A stretch of 64,000 nucleotides of DNA, from the NCBI GenBank assembly GCA_964558445.1, contig CAZLEA010000003.1, positions 42,560-106,559 on the forward strand. The letters run 5' to 3'. The notes beneath the pieces are model-generated. The model was not told the DNA's origin. It worked only from the letters and a program-made list of their open reading frames with translations, and ran no database searches. The first letter of the stretch is position 1. The number at the start of each line of letters is the position of its first letter. Positions 8,777 through 17,739 of the stretch are shown piece after piece. The position numbers were made by a program, and so were the translations under genes. The stretch comes from CAYXVJ01 sp964558445. GTDB lineage: Bacteria > Bacillota > Clostridia > Saccharofermentanales > Fastidiosipilaceae.

Positions 8777-10597
8777 ATGCCCGACCAAGGGAATAAACGT
8801 TTAGAACATATTCGCAATTTTTCTATCGTGGCGCATATCGACCATGGGAAGTCTACCCTGTCGGATCGCCTGATCGAGCATACCGGTGCCCTGACAAGCC
8901 GCGAGATGCAGCAACAAGTCCTGGATAACATGGACATCGAGCGCGAACGCGGTATCACCATCAAGGCGCAAGCCGTGCGTATGGCTTACACCGATGCCAA
9001 TAACAACGAGTACATCTTGAACCTGATCGATACACCGGGTCACGTCGACTTCGCCTACGAAGTCTCACGCAGCCTTGCGGCTTGCGACGGCGCCATCTTG
9101 GTCGTCGATGCGGCTCAGGGAGCGGAGGCACAGACGCTTGCGAACGCCTACCTGGCGATCGACGCGGATCTGGAGATCCTGCCCGTAATCAATAAGATTG
9201 ACCTACCGTCTGCCGATCCGGAGATGGTACGAGAAGAGATCGAGGACGTCATCGGCCTGGATGCCTCGCACGCACCGCTGATCTCAGCCAAGAACAACGT
9301 TAACATCGACCAGGTCTTGCAGGCCATCGTCGATTATCTGCCTGCACCCGAGGGCGATGCAACCGAGCCGCTACAGGCTCTGATCTTCGATTCCGAATAC
9401 GATGCCTATCGTGGCGTCATCGTGCATGTCCGCGTCTTCAACGGCCGGGTCAAGCGTGGCGATGAGATTCGCATGATGCATACCGAGAAGGAGTTTACGG
9501 TCACCGAGATCGGTTACTTCCGACCGGGTGAACTGATTGCGGCACAAGAACTACAAGCAGGGGATGTCGGTTACATCGTCGCCTCGATCAAGAACGTGCG
9601 CGATACGCAAGTCGGTGATACCGTCACGCTGGCGAATCGTCCGACCCCGGAGGCTCTGCCCGGTTACAAGCCGGTCCAACAGATGGTATTCTGCGGACTC
9701 TATCCGCAGGACAATGCACGTTACCCCGATCTCAGAGATGCACTCGAGCGTCTGCAGATCAATGACGCGGCCTTCTCCTTCGAACCGGAGACGTCGGCGG
9801 CGCTTGGTTTTGGTTTCCGATCTGGCTTCCTTGGGCTTTTGCACTACGAAATCGTACAGGAACGCTTGGAGCGCGAATTCAACATCGACTTGATCTCAAC
9901 TGCACCGTCGGTTGTCTATAATCTGACGAAGATGGATGGCACGACGATGGTGCTCGACAACCCGACCAACATGCCGGATCCTGCAGAAATCGACAGCATG
10001 GAGGAGCCGATCGTGAAGCTTACCATGTTCACACCCAAGGAGTATGTCGGCAACATCATGGAGCTGTGTCAAGAACGCCGCGGTCGCTACATAGATATGG
10101 AGTATCTCGATACGAAGCGTGTCAGCTTGCACTACGAGATGCCTCTAAACGAGATTATCTACGACTTCTTCGATGCCCTGAAGAGTCGTTCGCGCGGTTA
10201 TGCCTCCATGGACTATGAGTTCTTGCGCTACGAGAAATCGAACCTTGTGAAGCTGGATATTATGCTAAATGGCGAAGTCGTCGACGCCCTGTCGTTTATC
10301 GTCCACGAATCGAAGGCCTATGCTCGCGGCCGTCGCATGACGGAGAAGCTCAAGGACAACATCCCGCGCCACCAGTTCGAGATTCCGATCCAGGCGGCTA
10401 TCGGCGGTAAGATCATCGCCAGAGAGACCGTGCGAGCCTTCCGCAAGGATGTGCTTGCCAAGTGCTATGGCGGTGATATCTCGCGTAAGAAGAAGCTTCT
10501 CGAGAAGCAGAAGGAAGGTAAGAAGCGCATGCGCCAAGTGGGCAGCGTAGAAGTACCTCAGGAAGCCTTCATGGCTGTCTTGAAATTAGATGAGTAA
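8777..10597 (+). CDS. lepA: Elongation factor 4 (ribosome back-translocase)
   Basis: 606 residues. The GTPase domain shows AHIDHGKSTLSDRL (G1), RGITIKAQAVRM (G2), DTPGHVDF (G3) and NKIDLPSA (G4), then EF-G-like domains II, III and V and the LepA-specific C-terminal domain (KKKLLEKQKEGKKRMRQVG). The ribosome site is ATGAGGAGAG. LepA acts on stalled ribosomes and assists small-subunit biogenesis. A GC-rich hairpin follows the stop codon. Confidence 0.98.
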   Translation: MPDQGNKRLEHIRNFSIVAHIDHGKSTLSDRLIEHTGALTSREMQQQVLDNMDIERERGITIKAQAVRMAYTDANNNEYILNLIDTPGHVDFAYEVSRSLAACDGAILVVDAAQGAEAQTLANAYLAIDADLEILPVINKIDLPSADPEMVREEIEDVIGLDASHAPLISAKNNVNIDQVLQAIVDYLPAPEGDATEPLQALIFDSEYDAYRGVIVHVRVFNGRVKRGDEIRMMHTEKEFTVTEIGYFRPGELIAAQELQAGDVGYIVASIKNVRDTQVGDTVTLANRPTPEALPGYKPVQQMVFCGLYPQDNARYPDLRDALERLQINDAAFSFEPETSAALGFGFRSGFLGLLHYEIVQERLEREFNIDLISTAPSVVYNLTKMDGTTMVLDNPTNMPDPAEIDSMEEPIVKLTMFTPKEYVGNIMELCQERRGRYIDMEYLDTKRVSLHYEMPLNEIIYDFFDALKSRSRGYASMDYEFLRYEKSNLVKLDIMLNGEVVDALSFIVHESKAYARGRRMTEKLKDNIPRHQFEIPIQAAIGGKIIARETVRAFRKDVLAKCYGGDISRKKKLLEKQKEGKKRMRQVGSVEVPQEAFMAVLKLDE

Positions 10598-10601
10598 TCA
10601 G

Positions 10602-10634
10602 ATAAGCCGGCTAGCGAGTGCGATGCCGGCTTAT
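10602..10634 (+). terminator. Hairpin after lepA
   Basis: A perfect 10-base stem (10602-10611 with 10625-10634, ATAAGCCGGC/GCCGGCTTAT) with a 13-base loop directly after the lepA stop. The T-tract is poor, so it could be a weak terminator or an mRNA-end stabiliser between lepA and fbp. Confidence 0.5.
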
Positions 10635-10678
10635 TCGCCTCGTTTGAGGAGATATGACGATTTGGAGGAGCGAAACGT

Positions 10679-12637
10679 ATGAACGAACCTATTTCCAACG
10701 ATAAGTATTTCAAACTCTTGGCCGGCGAGTACAAGACCGTGCGTGAAGCCAGAGGCGAGATCCTGCGCCTGCAAGCTCTTCGCGAACTGCCCAAGGGTAC
10801 CGAGTATTTCTTCAGTGACCTGCATGGCGAAGACGGCTCGTTTATCCACTTGATGCGTTCGGCATCCGGTAATATTCGGACCAAGATCCGTGAACTCTAC
10901 GGAAACTTGCTGACGGAAGTCGAACAGAATCAACTGGCAAACCTGGTTTACGATCCGCAGCAGATTATCAACTTGATTCGCCAGACGGGCCGCGAGACAA
11001 ACGAGTGGATTCGCATCACGATCATCCGCCTCTCGGAGCTCTGCCGCTATATCTCGTCGAAATATGCGAGAGAAGACGTGCAGCGCAAGATGCCGGTAGA
11101 GTATGCCGCTGTCCTCACCGAGTTGCTCTACGTCGGTGCAGGCGACTTCGATCGCCAGTCCTACAATAACCGCATCATCGCCTACATCATCCAAGACGGT
11201 AACGCGGACGACTTCATCTGTTCGCTCTGTGAGATGATTCAGCGCATCTGTGTGAACTACCTGCATATTATCGGCGATATCTACGATCGCGGTAACGGCC
11301 CGCATCGCATCATGGAGGAGCTCATCGAATTCGATGAAGTCGATATCCAGTGGGGTAACCACGATGCGCTCTGGATGGGCGCCGCAGCCGGTAACGAAGT
11401 CAGTATGTGTAACGTCATACGGGCCGGTATTCGCTACAATCTCTTTGATGCACTAGAAGATGGTTACTCGCTCAATCTGCGCGCACTCTCCAACTTCGCC
11501 CAAGAGGTGTACAAGGGCGATCCTGCCACCCAATTCGTGCCCAAGAGCATCGCACCGGAAGACTACGATGCCGTCGATATGGGTATCGTGACCAAGATGC
11601 ATAAGGCGATCTCGATTCTCCAATTCAAGCTCGAAGGACAACTCCTGGAGCGACATCCTGAGTATGGTATGGAGGACCGCATAGTCTTGAAGAAGATCGA
11701 TTATGAGCGCATGGTCTATATACATGACGGTCAGGAATATCCTCTGCTCGACACGCACTTCCCAACGATCGATCCTAAGGATCCGCTGAAGCTCAGTCGT
11801 CAAGAAGAGGACTTGATGGCCGCGATCCGCAGCTCCTTTATGCACTCCGAGCCGCTGCATCGCCATATCTCCTTCCTCTATTCGCACGGCAGCATGTACA
11901 AGAGCGTGAACAATAACTTGCTCTACCACGGCTGCGTACCGATGAACGAGGACGGCAGCTTCACCGAGATCGAGTTCGACGGCAGAACCTACAGCGGTCG
12001 CTCGCTGATGAACTATTTCGGTGTTCAGATGACGACGGCGTATCACAACCGCGGCGACGAAGCGTACCAGAACGAGTGCGACATGATGTGGTATCTCTGG
12101 TGTGGGGCGAAGTCTCCTCTATTTGGTAAGAGCAAAATGGCCACCTTCGAAATCTATTTCCTCGCCGATAAGTCGACGCACAAGGAGATCTCGAATCCGT
12201 ACTATAAATTTACGGAAGACCCGGATACTTGTGATCGCATCTTCGACGAATTCGGTCTGGATAAACATACCGCTCATATCATCAACGGTCATGTGCCGGT
12301 CAAGAGCAAGGACGGGGAGAAACCCGTCAAGGCCGGCGGCAAGCTCTTCGTCATCGACGGCGGCATATCGAAGGCCTATCATTCGAAGACCGGTATAGCA
12401 GGCTACACGCTGATCTTCAACTCGCATCATCTAGCCCTCGCAGAGCATCACAACTTCGCACAGATCGAGAGTGATATGGGCAGCTATACGCCGAACATGC
12501 AAATTGTCGACGTGATGCCCAAGCGACTCAGCATCGCAGATACGGACTTGGGGACAGAGATCGACTCCAAGATCAAGGATCTGGAGACTCTAATCGATGC
12601 CTACGAAAAGGGCTTGATGAAGATGAAGATGAACTAG
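10679..12637 (+). CDS. fbp: Fructose-1,6-bisphosphatase, class III
   Basis: 652 residues, the normal size of the Firmicutes class III enzyme and unrelated to classes I and II. Calcineurin-like metal-binding blocks are visible: FFSDLHGEDGSF (about residue 43), GDIYDRGNGPHRIM and WGNHDALWMGAAAGN, then a long C-terminal part with INGHVPVKSKDGEKP and GGISKAYHSKTGIAGYTL. It hydrolyses fructose 1,6-bisphosphate in gluconeogenesis, which fits the presence of ppdK at the other end of the window. The ribosome site is TTGGAGGAG. Confidence 0.97.
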   Translation: MNEPISNDKYFKLLAGEYKTVREARGEILRLQALRELPKGTEYFFSDLHGEDGSFIHLMRSASGNIRTKIRELYGNLLTEVEQNQLANLVYDPQQIINLIRQTGRETNEWIRITIIRLSELCRYISSKYAREDVQRKMPVEYAAVLTELLYVGAGDFDRQSYNNRIIAYIIQDGNADDFICSLCEMIQRICVNYLHIIGDIYDRGNGPHRIMEELIEFDEVDIQWGNHDALWMGAAAGNEVSMCNVIRAGIRYNLFDALEDGYSLNLRALSNFAQEVYKGDPATQFVPKSIAPEDYDAVDMGIVTKMHKAISILQFKLEGQLLERHPEYGMEDRIVLKKIDYERMVYIHDGQEYPLLDTHFPTIDPKDPLKLSRQEEDLMAAIRSSFMHSEPLHRHISFLYSHGSMYKSVNNNLLYHGCVPMNEDGSFTEIEFDGRTYSGRSLMNYFGVQMTTAYHNRGDEAYQNECDMMWYLWCGAKSPLFGKSKMATFEIYFLADKSTHKEISNPYYKFTEDPDTCDRIFDEFGLDKHTAHIINGHVPVKSKDGEKPVKAGGKLFVIDGGISKAYHSKTGIAGYTLIFNSHHLALAEHHNFAQIESDMGSYTPNMQIVDVMPKRLSIADTDLGTEIDSKIKDLETLIDAYEKGLMKMKMN

Positions 12638-12660
12638 TCGCGAATCCAAAAACATGACAC

Positions 12661-12689
12661 TTGCCCGATCGGCACTTAGGCCGTATAAT
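12661..12689 (+). promoter_or_regulatory. Promoter of the tRNA-Leu gene
   Basis: TTGCCC (12661-12666), a 17-base spacer and TATAAT (12684-12689), placing transcription start about 10 bases before the tRNA. This is a good housekeeping-sigma promoter. Confidence 0.8.
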
Positions 12690-12705
12690 AGCATAGGTGT
12701 CAATC

Positions 12706-12788
12706 GCGGTCGTGGTGGAATTGGCAGACACGCTGGATTTAGGTTCCAGTGAGAAATCGTGCAGGTTCAAGTCCTGTCGACCGCACCA
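12706..12788 (+). tRNA. tRNA-Leu (anticodon UAG)
   Basis: The acceptor arms GCGGTCG (12706-12712) and CGACCGC (12778-12784) pair fully, followed by discriminator A and an encoded CCA. The anticodon stem CTGGA/TCCAG encloses a TTTAGGT loop with anticodon TAG at 12740-12742. A long variable arm typical of leucine tRNAs and the GGTTCAAGTCC T-loop are present. It reads CUN codons. It has its own promoter and terminator, so it is a single-gene transcription unit. Confidence 0.97.
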
Positions 12789-12796
12789 AACAGACG

Positions 12797-12846
12797 AATC
12801 CGGTTCTTCAACGATTGTTATAATGGTTGGAGGACCGGATTTTTTG
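12797..12846 (+). terminator. Rho-independent terminator of tRNA-Leu
   Basis: A 16-base stem (12797-12812 with 12826-12841, two G-U pairs) is followed by a run of Ts to 12845. A TATAAT inside the loop has no -35 and is coincidental. Confidence 0.9.
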
Positions 12847-12888
12847 TTCGCCTAATTTGAACGTAACGTGCATCGGGAGGATCATAAG

Positions 12889-13380
12889 ATGAAGATTGCA
12901 GATGTCATCACGAAGATGATTGTTGAATCCAACGGTAACCGCAGAGATATCAGCCATTTCTTGAAGGTGTACGCTTATGCCAAGACCATCGGTGAGGCAG
13001 AGGGTTTGGATAAGAAGACGCAGGAGATACTGGAAGTGGCAGCTGTGATCCATGATATCGCCTGTCCGCTCTGCAGAGAGAAGTATGGCAGTGTTGCGGG
13101 ACCGCTCCAGGAGGCGGAGGGGATGATCCTCGCCAAGACATTCCTAGAAGCCTTCGATGTAGACGAAGCGTTCGCCGAGCGGGTGATCTATTTGGTCGGA
13201 CACCATCACACGCTAGACGAGGTCAACGGTCTCGACTATCAGATCCTGATCGAGGCCGATTATCTGGTCAATGCCGACGAGAGCGCTTACCCCGAGGCCG
13301 ATATTCATGAGATGATGGAACAGATCTTCAAGACGAAGACCGGCACAGAATTGCTACGCTCTATGTATCTTGCGAAATGA
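12889..13380 (+). CDS. HD-domain phosphohydrolase family protein
   Basis: 163 residues from the ATG at 12889, which follows GGGAGG by a good distance. The fold is that of small HD proteins: His in ISHFLKVYAYAK, the paired His-Asp in AAVIHDIACP, the GHHHT cluster and a final metal-binding Asp in EADYLVNADE. Such proteins are metal-dependent phosphohydrolases acting on nucleotides or other phosphoesters; the substrate is unknown. A cysteine pair follows the HD (CPLC). It faces a convergent minus-strand gene. Confidence 0.82.
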   Translation: MKIADVITKMIVESNGNRRDISHFLKVYAYAKTIGEAEGLDKKTQEILEVAAVIHDIACPLCREKYGSVAGPLQEAEGMILAKTFLEAFDVDEAFAERVIYLVGHHHTLDEVNGLDYQILIEADYLVNADESAYPEADIHEMMEQIFKTKTGTELLRSMYLAK

Positions 13381-13405
13381 TCGTATTTGTGACTCAGCGG
13401 TCTGC

Positions 13406-14191
13406 TTAATCTCTGCTCCTTTTTTCCTTGAGCTCCTCAGTTATATGGCGCAGGTGTTCTCTTAGATGATCGAGCGCATCGTTGTAGCGGACGGAGCGAA
13501 GCTTCGGGAAGGCCTTCAGTAGACGACGCTCCTGATTGTTAATCCGTTTATAGAGATCTTGATGGGCCTCTTCGAGAAACTTATGAATCTGACCGTCACG
13601 AAGCTTGGATGTGAGCATGCCCGGCTGCTCCGTGATCGCTGCAGCAGCTTCGCCGATCCTGCTCGCGAGCTCTTGCAGTTTGGCCTCGAAACCGGAGAAG
13701 GCGGTCAGTGTATAGACCAAATCGCTTAGCATGAGCGCGAATAAGCCGAGCGATAGAATAGACAGGGCGAGAGCAGGCAGAGAATCGGTAACCGAGACCA
13801 CGAACGGGTGGACATAGTGCACGGCGATGACGCTTAGTGTGCCGAAGGCGACGGCCCCTCTGAAGCACACCCGTCCGTTGATGTTCAAGAAGCACTCGGA
13901 ATAGTCCCACCAACGGGCATGGAACAGCTTCTCCATTACCCAGGACGTGACGTATTCGAGGATGCCGGTCACGAGTGCACCGACGAGGAAGAGGGCTACG
14001 GGATTATGGATGTCGCTAAGTAACAAGATGACAAGCAGAGCCCCCGAACCATAAATCGGCAAGTAGGGACCGTTTAGGAAGCCGCGGTTGATGAATTTCT
14101 TGGCGGGAATCGAACAGACGATTTCTTCCCAGATCCAGCCGACCATGCTATAGAAGACAAACCAGAGATAATGTGTTTCCAACCAGGTCAT
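13406..14191 (-). CDS. Membrane protein of the putative ABC-transporter type IV (CmpB-like) family
   Basis: 261 residues. The N-terminal half matches the family: FVFYSMVGWIWEEIVCSI, then FINRGFLNGPYLPIYGSGAL, ILEYVTSWVMEKLFHARWWDYS and INGRVCFRGAVAFG. About five to six membrane segments lie in residues 1-170; the last 90 residues are cytoplasmic, charged and helical (likely coiled coil). The family name comes from weak similarity to ABC permeases; no ATPase is adjacent, and transport is unproven. A good minus-strand promoter lies just upstream. Confidence 0.78.
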   Translation of the reverse strand: MTWLETHYLWFVFYSMVGWIWEEIVCSIPAKKFINRGFLNGPYLPIYGSGALLVILLLSDIHNPVALFLVGALVTGILEYVTSWVMEKLFHARWWDYSECFLNINGRVCFRGAVAFGTLSVIAVHYVHPFVVSVTDSLPALALSILSLGLFALMLSDLVYTLTAFSGFEAKLQELASRIGEAAAAITEQPGMLTSKLRDGQIHKFLEEAHQDLYKRINNQERRLLKAFPKLRSVRYNDALDHLREHLRHITEELKEKRSRD

Positions 14192-14250
14192 AAATCACCA
14201 TGCGTACCCTTCCGACTGCTTTGGGAACCAGCCATATAGATTTAGTTTTA

Positions 14251-14280
14251 ACTATAACCGATATCGTATAGGATGGACAA
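14251..14280 (-). promoter_or_regulatory. Minus-strand promoter of the CmpB-like gene
   Basis: On the minus strand TTGTCC (14280-14275), an 18-base spacer and TATAGT (14256-14251) lie about 60 bases before the start codon. The plus-strand promoter of ybaK must overlap this region but has no clear -35. Confidence 0.6.
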
Positions 14281-14288
14281 TATCAGAG

Positions 14289-14765
14289 ATGAAACAACAT
14301 ACACACAAGACGAACGCCATGCGAACTCTGGATCGTAACCGAATCGCCTATCAGGCACACGAATATGTCGATACTGATGCAATCAGCGGTATCGAGGTAG
14401 CAGATGTGCTGAAGCAGAACCCGAAACAAGTCTTCAAGACCTTGGTAGCCGTGGGTCACTCGGGGGAACACTACGTCTACCTGGTTCCCGTTGACTGTGA
14501 GCTAGACCTCAAGAAGGCAGCAGCTATAGTGGGTGAGAAGAGCATGTCGCTGGTCAAGGCCAAGGAATTACTTCCGCTCACCGGCTATGTACACGGCGGA
14601 TGCTCTCCTATTGGTATGAAGAAGCCTTATCGAACCGTGATCGATCAGACAGCGGCAGGCTTCGAGACGATTTTCTTCAGCGCGGGTAAGATCGGTTATC
14701 AGATCGAGCTCCCGCTTCGTTCACTGGACAGTGTATTGGCATATAAATTGGCGGATTTGGTCTAG
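14289..14765 (+). CDS. ybaK: Cys-tRNA(Pro)/Cys-tRNA(Cys) deacylase, YbaK family
   Basis: 158 residues, the usual length. Visible family blocks: AMRTLDRNRIAYQAHEY at the N-terminus, LKQNPKQVFKTLV with the conserved Lys, VPVDCELDLKKAA, and VHGGCSPIGMKK with the GxxSPxG active-site loop. The enzyme removes cysteine mischarged on tRNA-Pro. The ATG at 14289 has only a weak ribosome site (CAGAG). It stands alone between divergent and convergent neighbours. Confidence 0.93.
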   Translation: MKQHTHKTNAMRTLDRNRIAYQAHEYVDTDAISGIEVADVLKQNPKQVFKTLVAVGHSGEHYVYLVPVDCELDLKKAAAIVGEKSMSLVKAKELLPLTGYVHGGCSPIGMKKPYRTVIDQTAAGFETIFFSAGKIGYQIELPLRSLDSVLAYKLADLV

Positions 14766-14824
14766 GCTAGAGGTCTCTACATCGCAATTGATTACGAAGC
14801 ATGATTCGCCCCTCTCAAACAGAA

Positions 14825-14858
14825 AGAGCCCTCCTTGAATTCGTCCTAAGAGAGCTCT
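14825..14858. terminator. Bidirectional terminator-like hairpin between convergent genes
   Basis: 14825-14836 pairs with 14848-14858 (AGAGC/GCTCT outer stem, two inner mismatches). Read on the minus strand the 3' arm runs into TTTCTGTTT, so it can end the isomerase transcript; on the plus strand it follows ybaK with no T-run. Confidence 0.5.
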
Positions 14859-14916
14859 GTTATATGATTCGACCGCTAAATCCGATCTCCGTATTGTGGT
14901 GTCTGTATCGCCGAAT

Positions 14917-15774
14917 TTACTCGTAGCTATATCCTGCTTCATCCAGTACGCCCTTCAGTGCTGCTACCGCGGCATCGAAGGCATCGCCCGGTGTATCGTA
15001 CGAGTACTTGTGCTTCAGCCCCTCGTGTTGCAGTGAGCCGAGGCCGACGAAGTTTGCGAGGTGAGGCTCGAGTGTGAGTACTCGTCCGGCATCCTTCTCA
15101 TAGAATGCGGCGAGGACTTCCGCTATACCGCCATCACCCTTACCTGCCGGTACGACGGTACCGTCTTCTGCCAGCGCATCCTTGATGTGCAGATAGCGTG
15201 TGTAGGGTTTGAACTCGGCGAAGATCTCGGCGGGTTTCTCACCGCACTGTACGTAGTTCGCCGGGTCGAAGATGCCGCCGAGTGTCGGGACCTGCTTCAG
15301 CAGCTTCAGCGTACGCTCTGCCGTGCTACCGTAGATACCGCTCTCGTTCTCGTGGCAGAGTGTTACACCCTCGGCTTCTGCAAGCTTGGAGATGCGCCCG
15401 AGCTCAGTGAAGATATCGGCTTCGAAGGCCACTGCCTCCTCATCCGTCCCTATGAAGAAGCTGAACATACGAATCTGCTTGGCGCCGAAGATCTTGGCGG
15501 CAGCCAGTGCACGCTCGAAGCGACGCTGGTGCTCCTCTTGCTCATGGAAGGAGGTCTTCCCTAGCGGAGAGCCGATGCTCCAGACCTTGATGCCTGCTGC
15601 ATCCAGTTTCTCCTTCACAAGTACTAGCTCATCGTCGCTTAGGTCTGTGACCGTCTGACCGTCGACACCACGGATCTCAAGTAATTTGATCTCGTTTCGT
15701 TGCAGCGCGAGAATCTGCTCGTCAAGCTTAGGGGATGCTTCGTCGGCAAAAGCACATAATCTAAAATCAGCCAT
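14917..15774 (-). CDS. Sugar phosphate isomerase/epimerase (xylose isomerase-like TIM barrel)
   Basis: 285 residues. The AP-endonuclease-2/xylose-isomerase-like barrel is recognised by LLEIRGVDGQTV, KVWSIGSPLGK, the metal-binding Glu in LCHENESGIYG, GIFDPANYVQCGE, YLHIKDALAEDGTVVPAGKGDGG and LTLEPHLANF. Proteins of this group are metal-dependent isomerases, epimerases or dehydratases of sugars and inositols. The ribosome site (AAAGGAATGGA on the minus strand) supports the start. It is divergent from the GH43-like gene and may share its control region. Confidence 0.88.
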   Translation of the reverse strand: MADFRLCAFADEASPKLDEQILALQRNEIKLLEIRGVDGQTVTDLSDDELVLVKEKLDAAGIKVWSIGSPLGKTSFHEQEEHQRRFERALAAAKIFGAKQIRMFSFFIGTDEEAVAFEADIFTELGRISKLAEAEGVTLCHENESGIYGSTAERTLKLLKQVPTLGGIFDPANYVQCGEKPAEIFAEFKPYTRYLHIKDALAEDGTVVPAGKGDGGIAEVLAAFYEKDAGRVLTLEPHLANFVGLGSLQHEGLKHKYSYDTPGDAFDAAVAALKGVLDEAGYSYE

Positions 15775-15938
15775 AATTCCATTCCTTTCGAAATTGTCGA
15801 TCTATTGATCCATCTGCAAATAGAGTAGCAGAATCAGACAGCCGGGTCATCTCCCAATTGTGTGTCTCTTACCATATTAAGGCTATAATGGAGACACTAC
15901 AACGCATGCGTTCGCGCGATCAGAAAGGGTACACGAAA

Positions 15939-16636
15939 TTGCTTACATTCAACGATATTCATATCAGAGATCCGTTTATCTTGTTAGAAGATGATAAGTA
16001 TTACCTCTATGGCTCCAGAGGGCCGACCGTCTGGGGCATAGCCGATGGTTTTGACGTCTATGTCAGCGATGATCTCGAGTCTTGGAGCGAGGCGATCGAA
16101 GTCTTCCATAAACCTGAGGGCTTCTGGGCCGACCGGCACTACTGGGCACCGGAGGTTCACAAGTATCAAGGCAAGTTCTATATGTTTGCAAGTTTCAAGA
16201 ATGAGACGGAGNNNNNNNNNNNNNNNNNNNNNNNNNNNNNNNNNNNNNNNNNNNNNNNNNNNNNNNNNNNNNNNNNNNNNNNNNNNNNNNNNNNNNNNNN
16301 NNNNNNNNNNNGTGGGCGAGAGTCGATGCCGAGAATTACGTGACGGACGGTCCCTACCTCTACCGGACCGAAGCGGACGATCTGCTTATGATCTGGTCCA
16401 GTAGCAAGGAGACCGGCTACCTTGTCGCCATCGCGTATTCGGATAACGGGGAGATCGACGGGAACTGGAAGCATCAAGAGGACTTGCTGTTTGCAACCGA
16501 CGGAGGTCACGGCATGATCTTCACTGCCAAGGATGGGAAGCGCTATCTCGCGTTACATGCACCCAATAACAATCCGTTTGAGCGCCCATCCATTACGGAG
16601 ATTATCGAAACAGGCGACACGCTGCGATTGCTCTAG
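15939..16636 (+). CDS. Glycoside hydrolase family 43-like protein, broken by a sequence gap
   Basis: The left part encodes IRDPFILLEDDKYYLYGS, then WAPEVHKYQGKFYMFASF; the right part encodes VTDGPYLYR, LMIWSSSKETGY, GGHGMIF and ERPSI. These are the five-bladed propeller motifs of GH43-type arabinosidases/xylosidases. Family alignment suggests that 90-100 residues are absent between the parts, so the 100 Ns only mark the spot. The start is taken as TTG 15939 behind AGAAAGGG (15922-15929). A TATAAT at 15884-15889 argues against the more upstream TTG at 15858; the ATG at 15888 lies in that box. No signal peptide, so cytoplasmic. The dehydrogenase follows after 30 bases. Confidence 0.85.
16212..16311. 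other. Assembly gap (100 N), real missing sequence
   Basis: Unlike the other two gaps, its flanks share no repeat, and the hydrolase lacks the middle of its propeller. The true length is probably near 300 bases or whatever the missing domain needs. Confidence 0.85.
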
Positions 16637-16666
16637 TCCGCTATTCGTGCCCTGGGAGGATGTAAG

Positions 16667-17689
16667 ATGATGAAGACGAGTATATTGAGGGACGTGAGAC
16701 ATATCGATGTGTCTGAAGTCAGCGTACCGCGCTACGGTCCGACAGAGGTCTTGATCAAGGTCATGGCTTGCGGGATCTGCGGTACCGATGTGCATATATA
16801 TGAAGGGGACCAAGGCGCGGCAGACAACCCTCTCCCGATCGTCTTGGGCCATGAATTCTCCGGTTTGATCGAAGCACTGGGTAGCGATGTCCGAGGCCTA
16901 AGTATAGGCGATCGGGTAGCGGTCGATCCGAACGTCTTGTGCGGTAGCTGCCCTGCCTGTCTCAGCGGATCGGGACACTTCTGCGAGCATATGATCGGCA
17001 TCGGTACTACCGTCAACGGCGGATTTGCCGAATATTGTGTGGTGCCGGCCTCTCAGGTTTATCGTTTGGCAGATGAGACAACATTCGAAGAAGGGGCGAT
17101 GAGCGAGCCGCTCGCTTGTTGTCTGCATGGTATCGATTTGTGCGAGATCGAGGCAGGCGAGCATGTCCTTGTCATCGGCGGAGGCATGATCGGCCTCCTG
17201 ATGCTGCAGCTTGCGAAGTTTGCAGGTGCAGGTTTCGTGGCCTTGATCGAACCTGTCGCCGAGAAGCGGGTACTGGCACTCGAGCTCGGAGCAGATCTCA
17301 CAATCGATCCGTATACCGAAGATGCCCAAGCCGTCCTGACCGCTGCCGGAATCAAGCGACTCGGATCCGTAATCGAGTGCGTCGGCTTACCGCAGACGAT
17401 GGAACAGGCGATCTCTCTGGCGGGGACCGAATCCGTCGTCATGTTGTTTGGCCTCGGGAAACCGGATGATACGATCGCAGTCAAGCCATTTGAATTGTTC
17501 AAGAAGGAGATCACGCTTCGCGCATCGTTTATCAACCCCTATACGATGGGGCGTGCGGTGGATCTGATCAACCGCAAGAAGATCGATGTGCAATCCATGA
17601 TCTATGCGCGGATCGGACAAGAAGAATTGGCGGACGTGCTGGGCGATCGGAAGCGAAGGAGCCTTGGTAAGTATATTGTCCTCCCATGA
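16667..17689 (+). CDS. Zinc-dependent alcohol/polyol dehydrogenase (MDR family)
   Basis: 340 residues. The medium-chain dehydrogenase plan is complete: catalytic zinc Cys in CGICGTDVHIYEG, LGHEFSG with the zinc-binding His-Glu, the structural-zinc Cys cluster CGSCPACLSGSGHFC, and the NAD(P)-binding VLVIGGGMIGLLMLQ. It most resembles sorbitol/threonine dehydrogenase-like enzymes, so a polyol or sugar alcohol is the likely substrate, but the specificity is not readable. GGAGGA lies six bases before the ATG. Position after the GH43-like gene suggests a small carbohydrate operon. Confidence 0.9.
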   Translation: MMKTSILRDVRHIDVSEVSVPRYGPTEVLIKVMACGICGTDVHIYEGDQGAADNPLPIVLGHEFSGLIEALGSDVRGLSIGDRVAVDPNVLCGSCPACLSGSGHFCEHMIGIGTTVNGGFAEYCVVPASQVYRLADETTFEEGAMSEPLACCLHGIDLCEIEAGEHVLVIGGGMIGLLMLQLAKFAGAGFVALIEPVAEKRVLALELGADLTIDPYTEDAQAVLTAAGIKRLGSVIECVGLPQTMEQAISLAGTESVVMLFGLGKPDDTIAVKPFELFKKEITLRASFINPYTMGRAVDLINRKKIDVQSMIYARIGQEELADVLGDRKRRSLGKYIVLP

Positions 17690-17739
17690 CAATAATTTGA
17701 TACAATAGGATCGAATAGATCTCTAGGGGGTGCATCTAT

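Noticed and set aside
12819..12824. TATAAT inside the loop of the tRNA-Leu terminator
   Set aside because: The base positions 16-18 upstream contain no -35-like sequence, and the hairpin explains the region.
15061..15564. Long open frame on the plus strand opposite the isomerase gene
   Set aside because: It is a shadow of the minus-strand coding sequence with no recognisable domain and no ribosome site.
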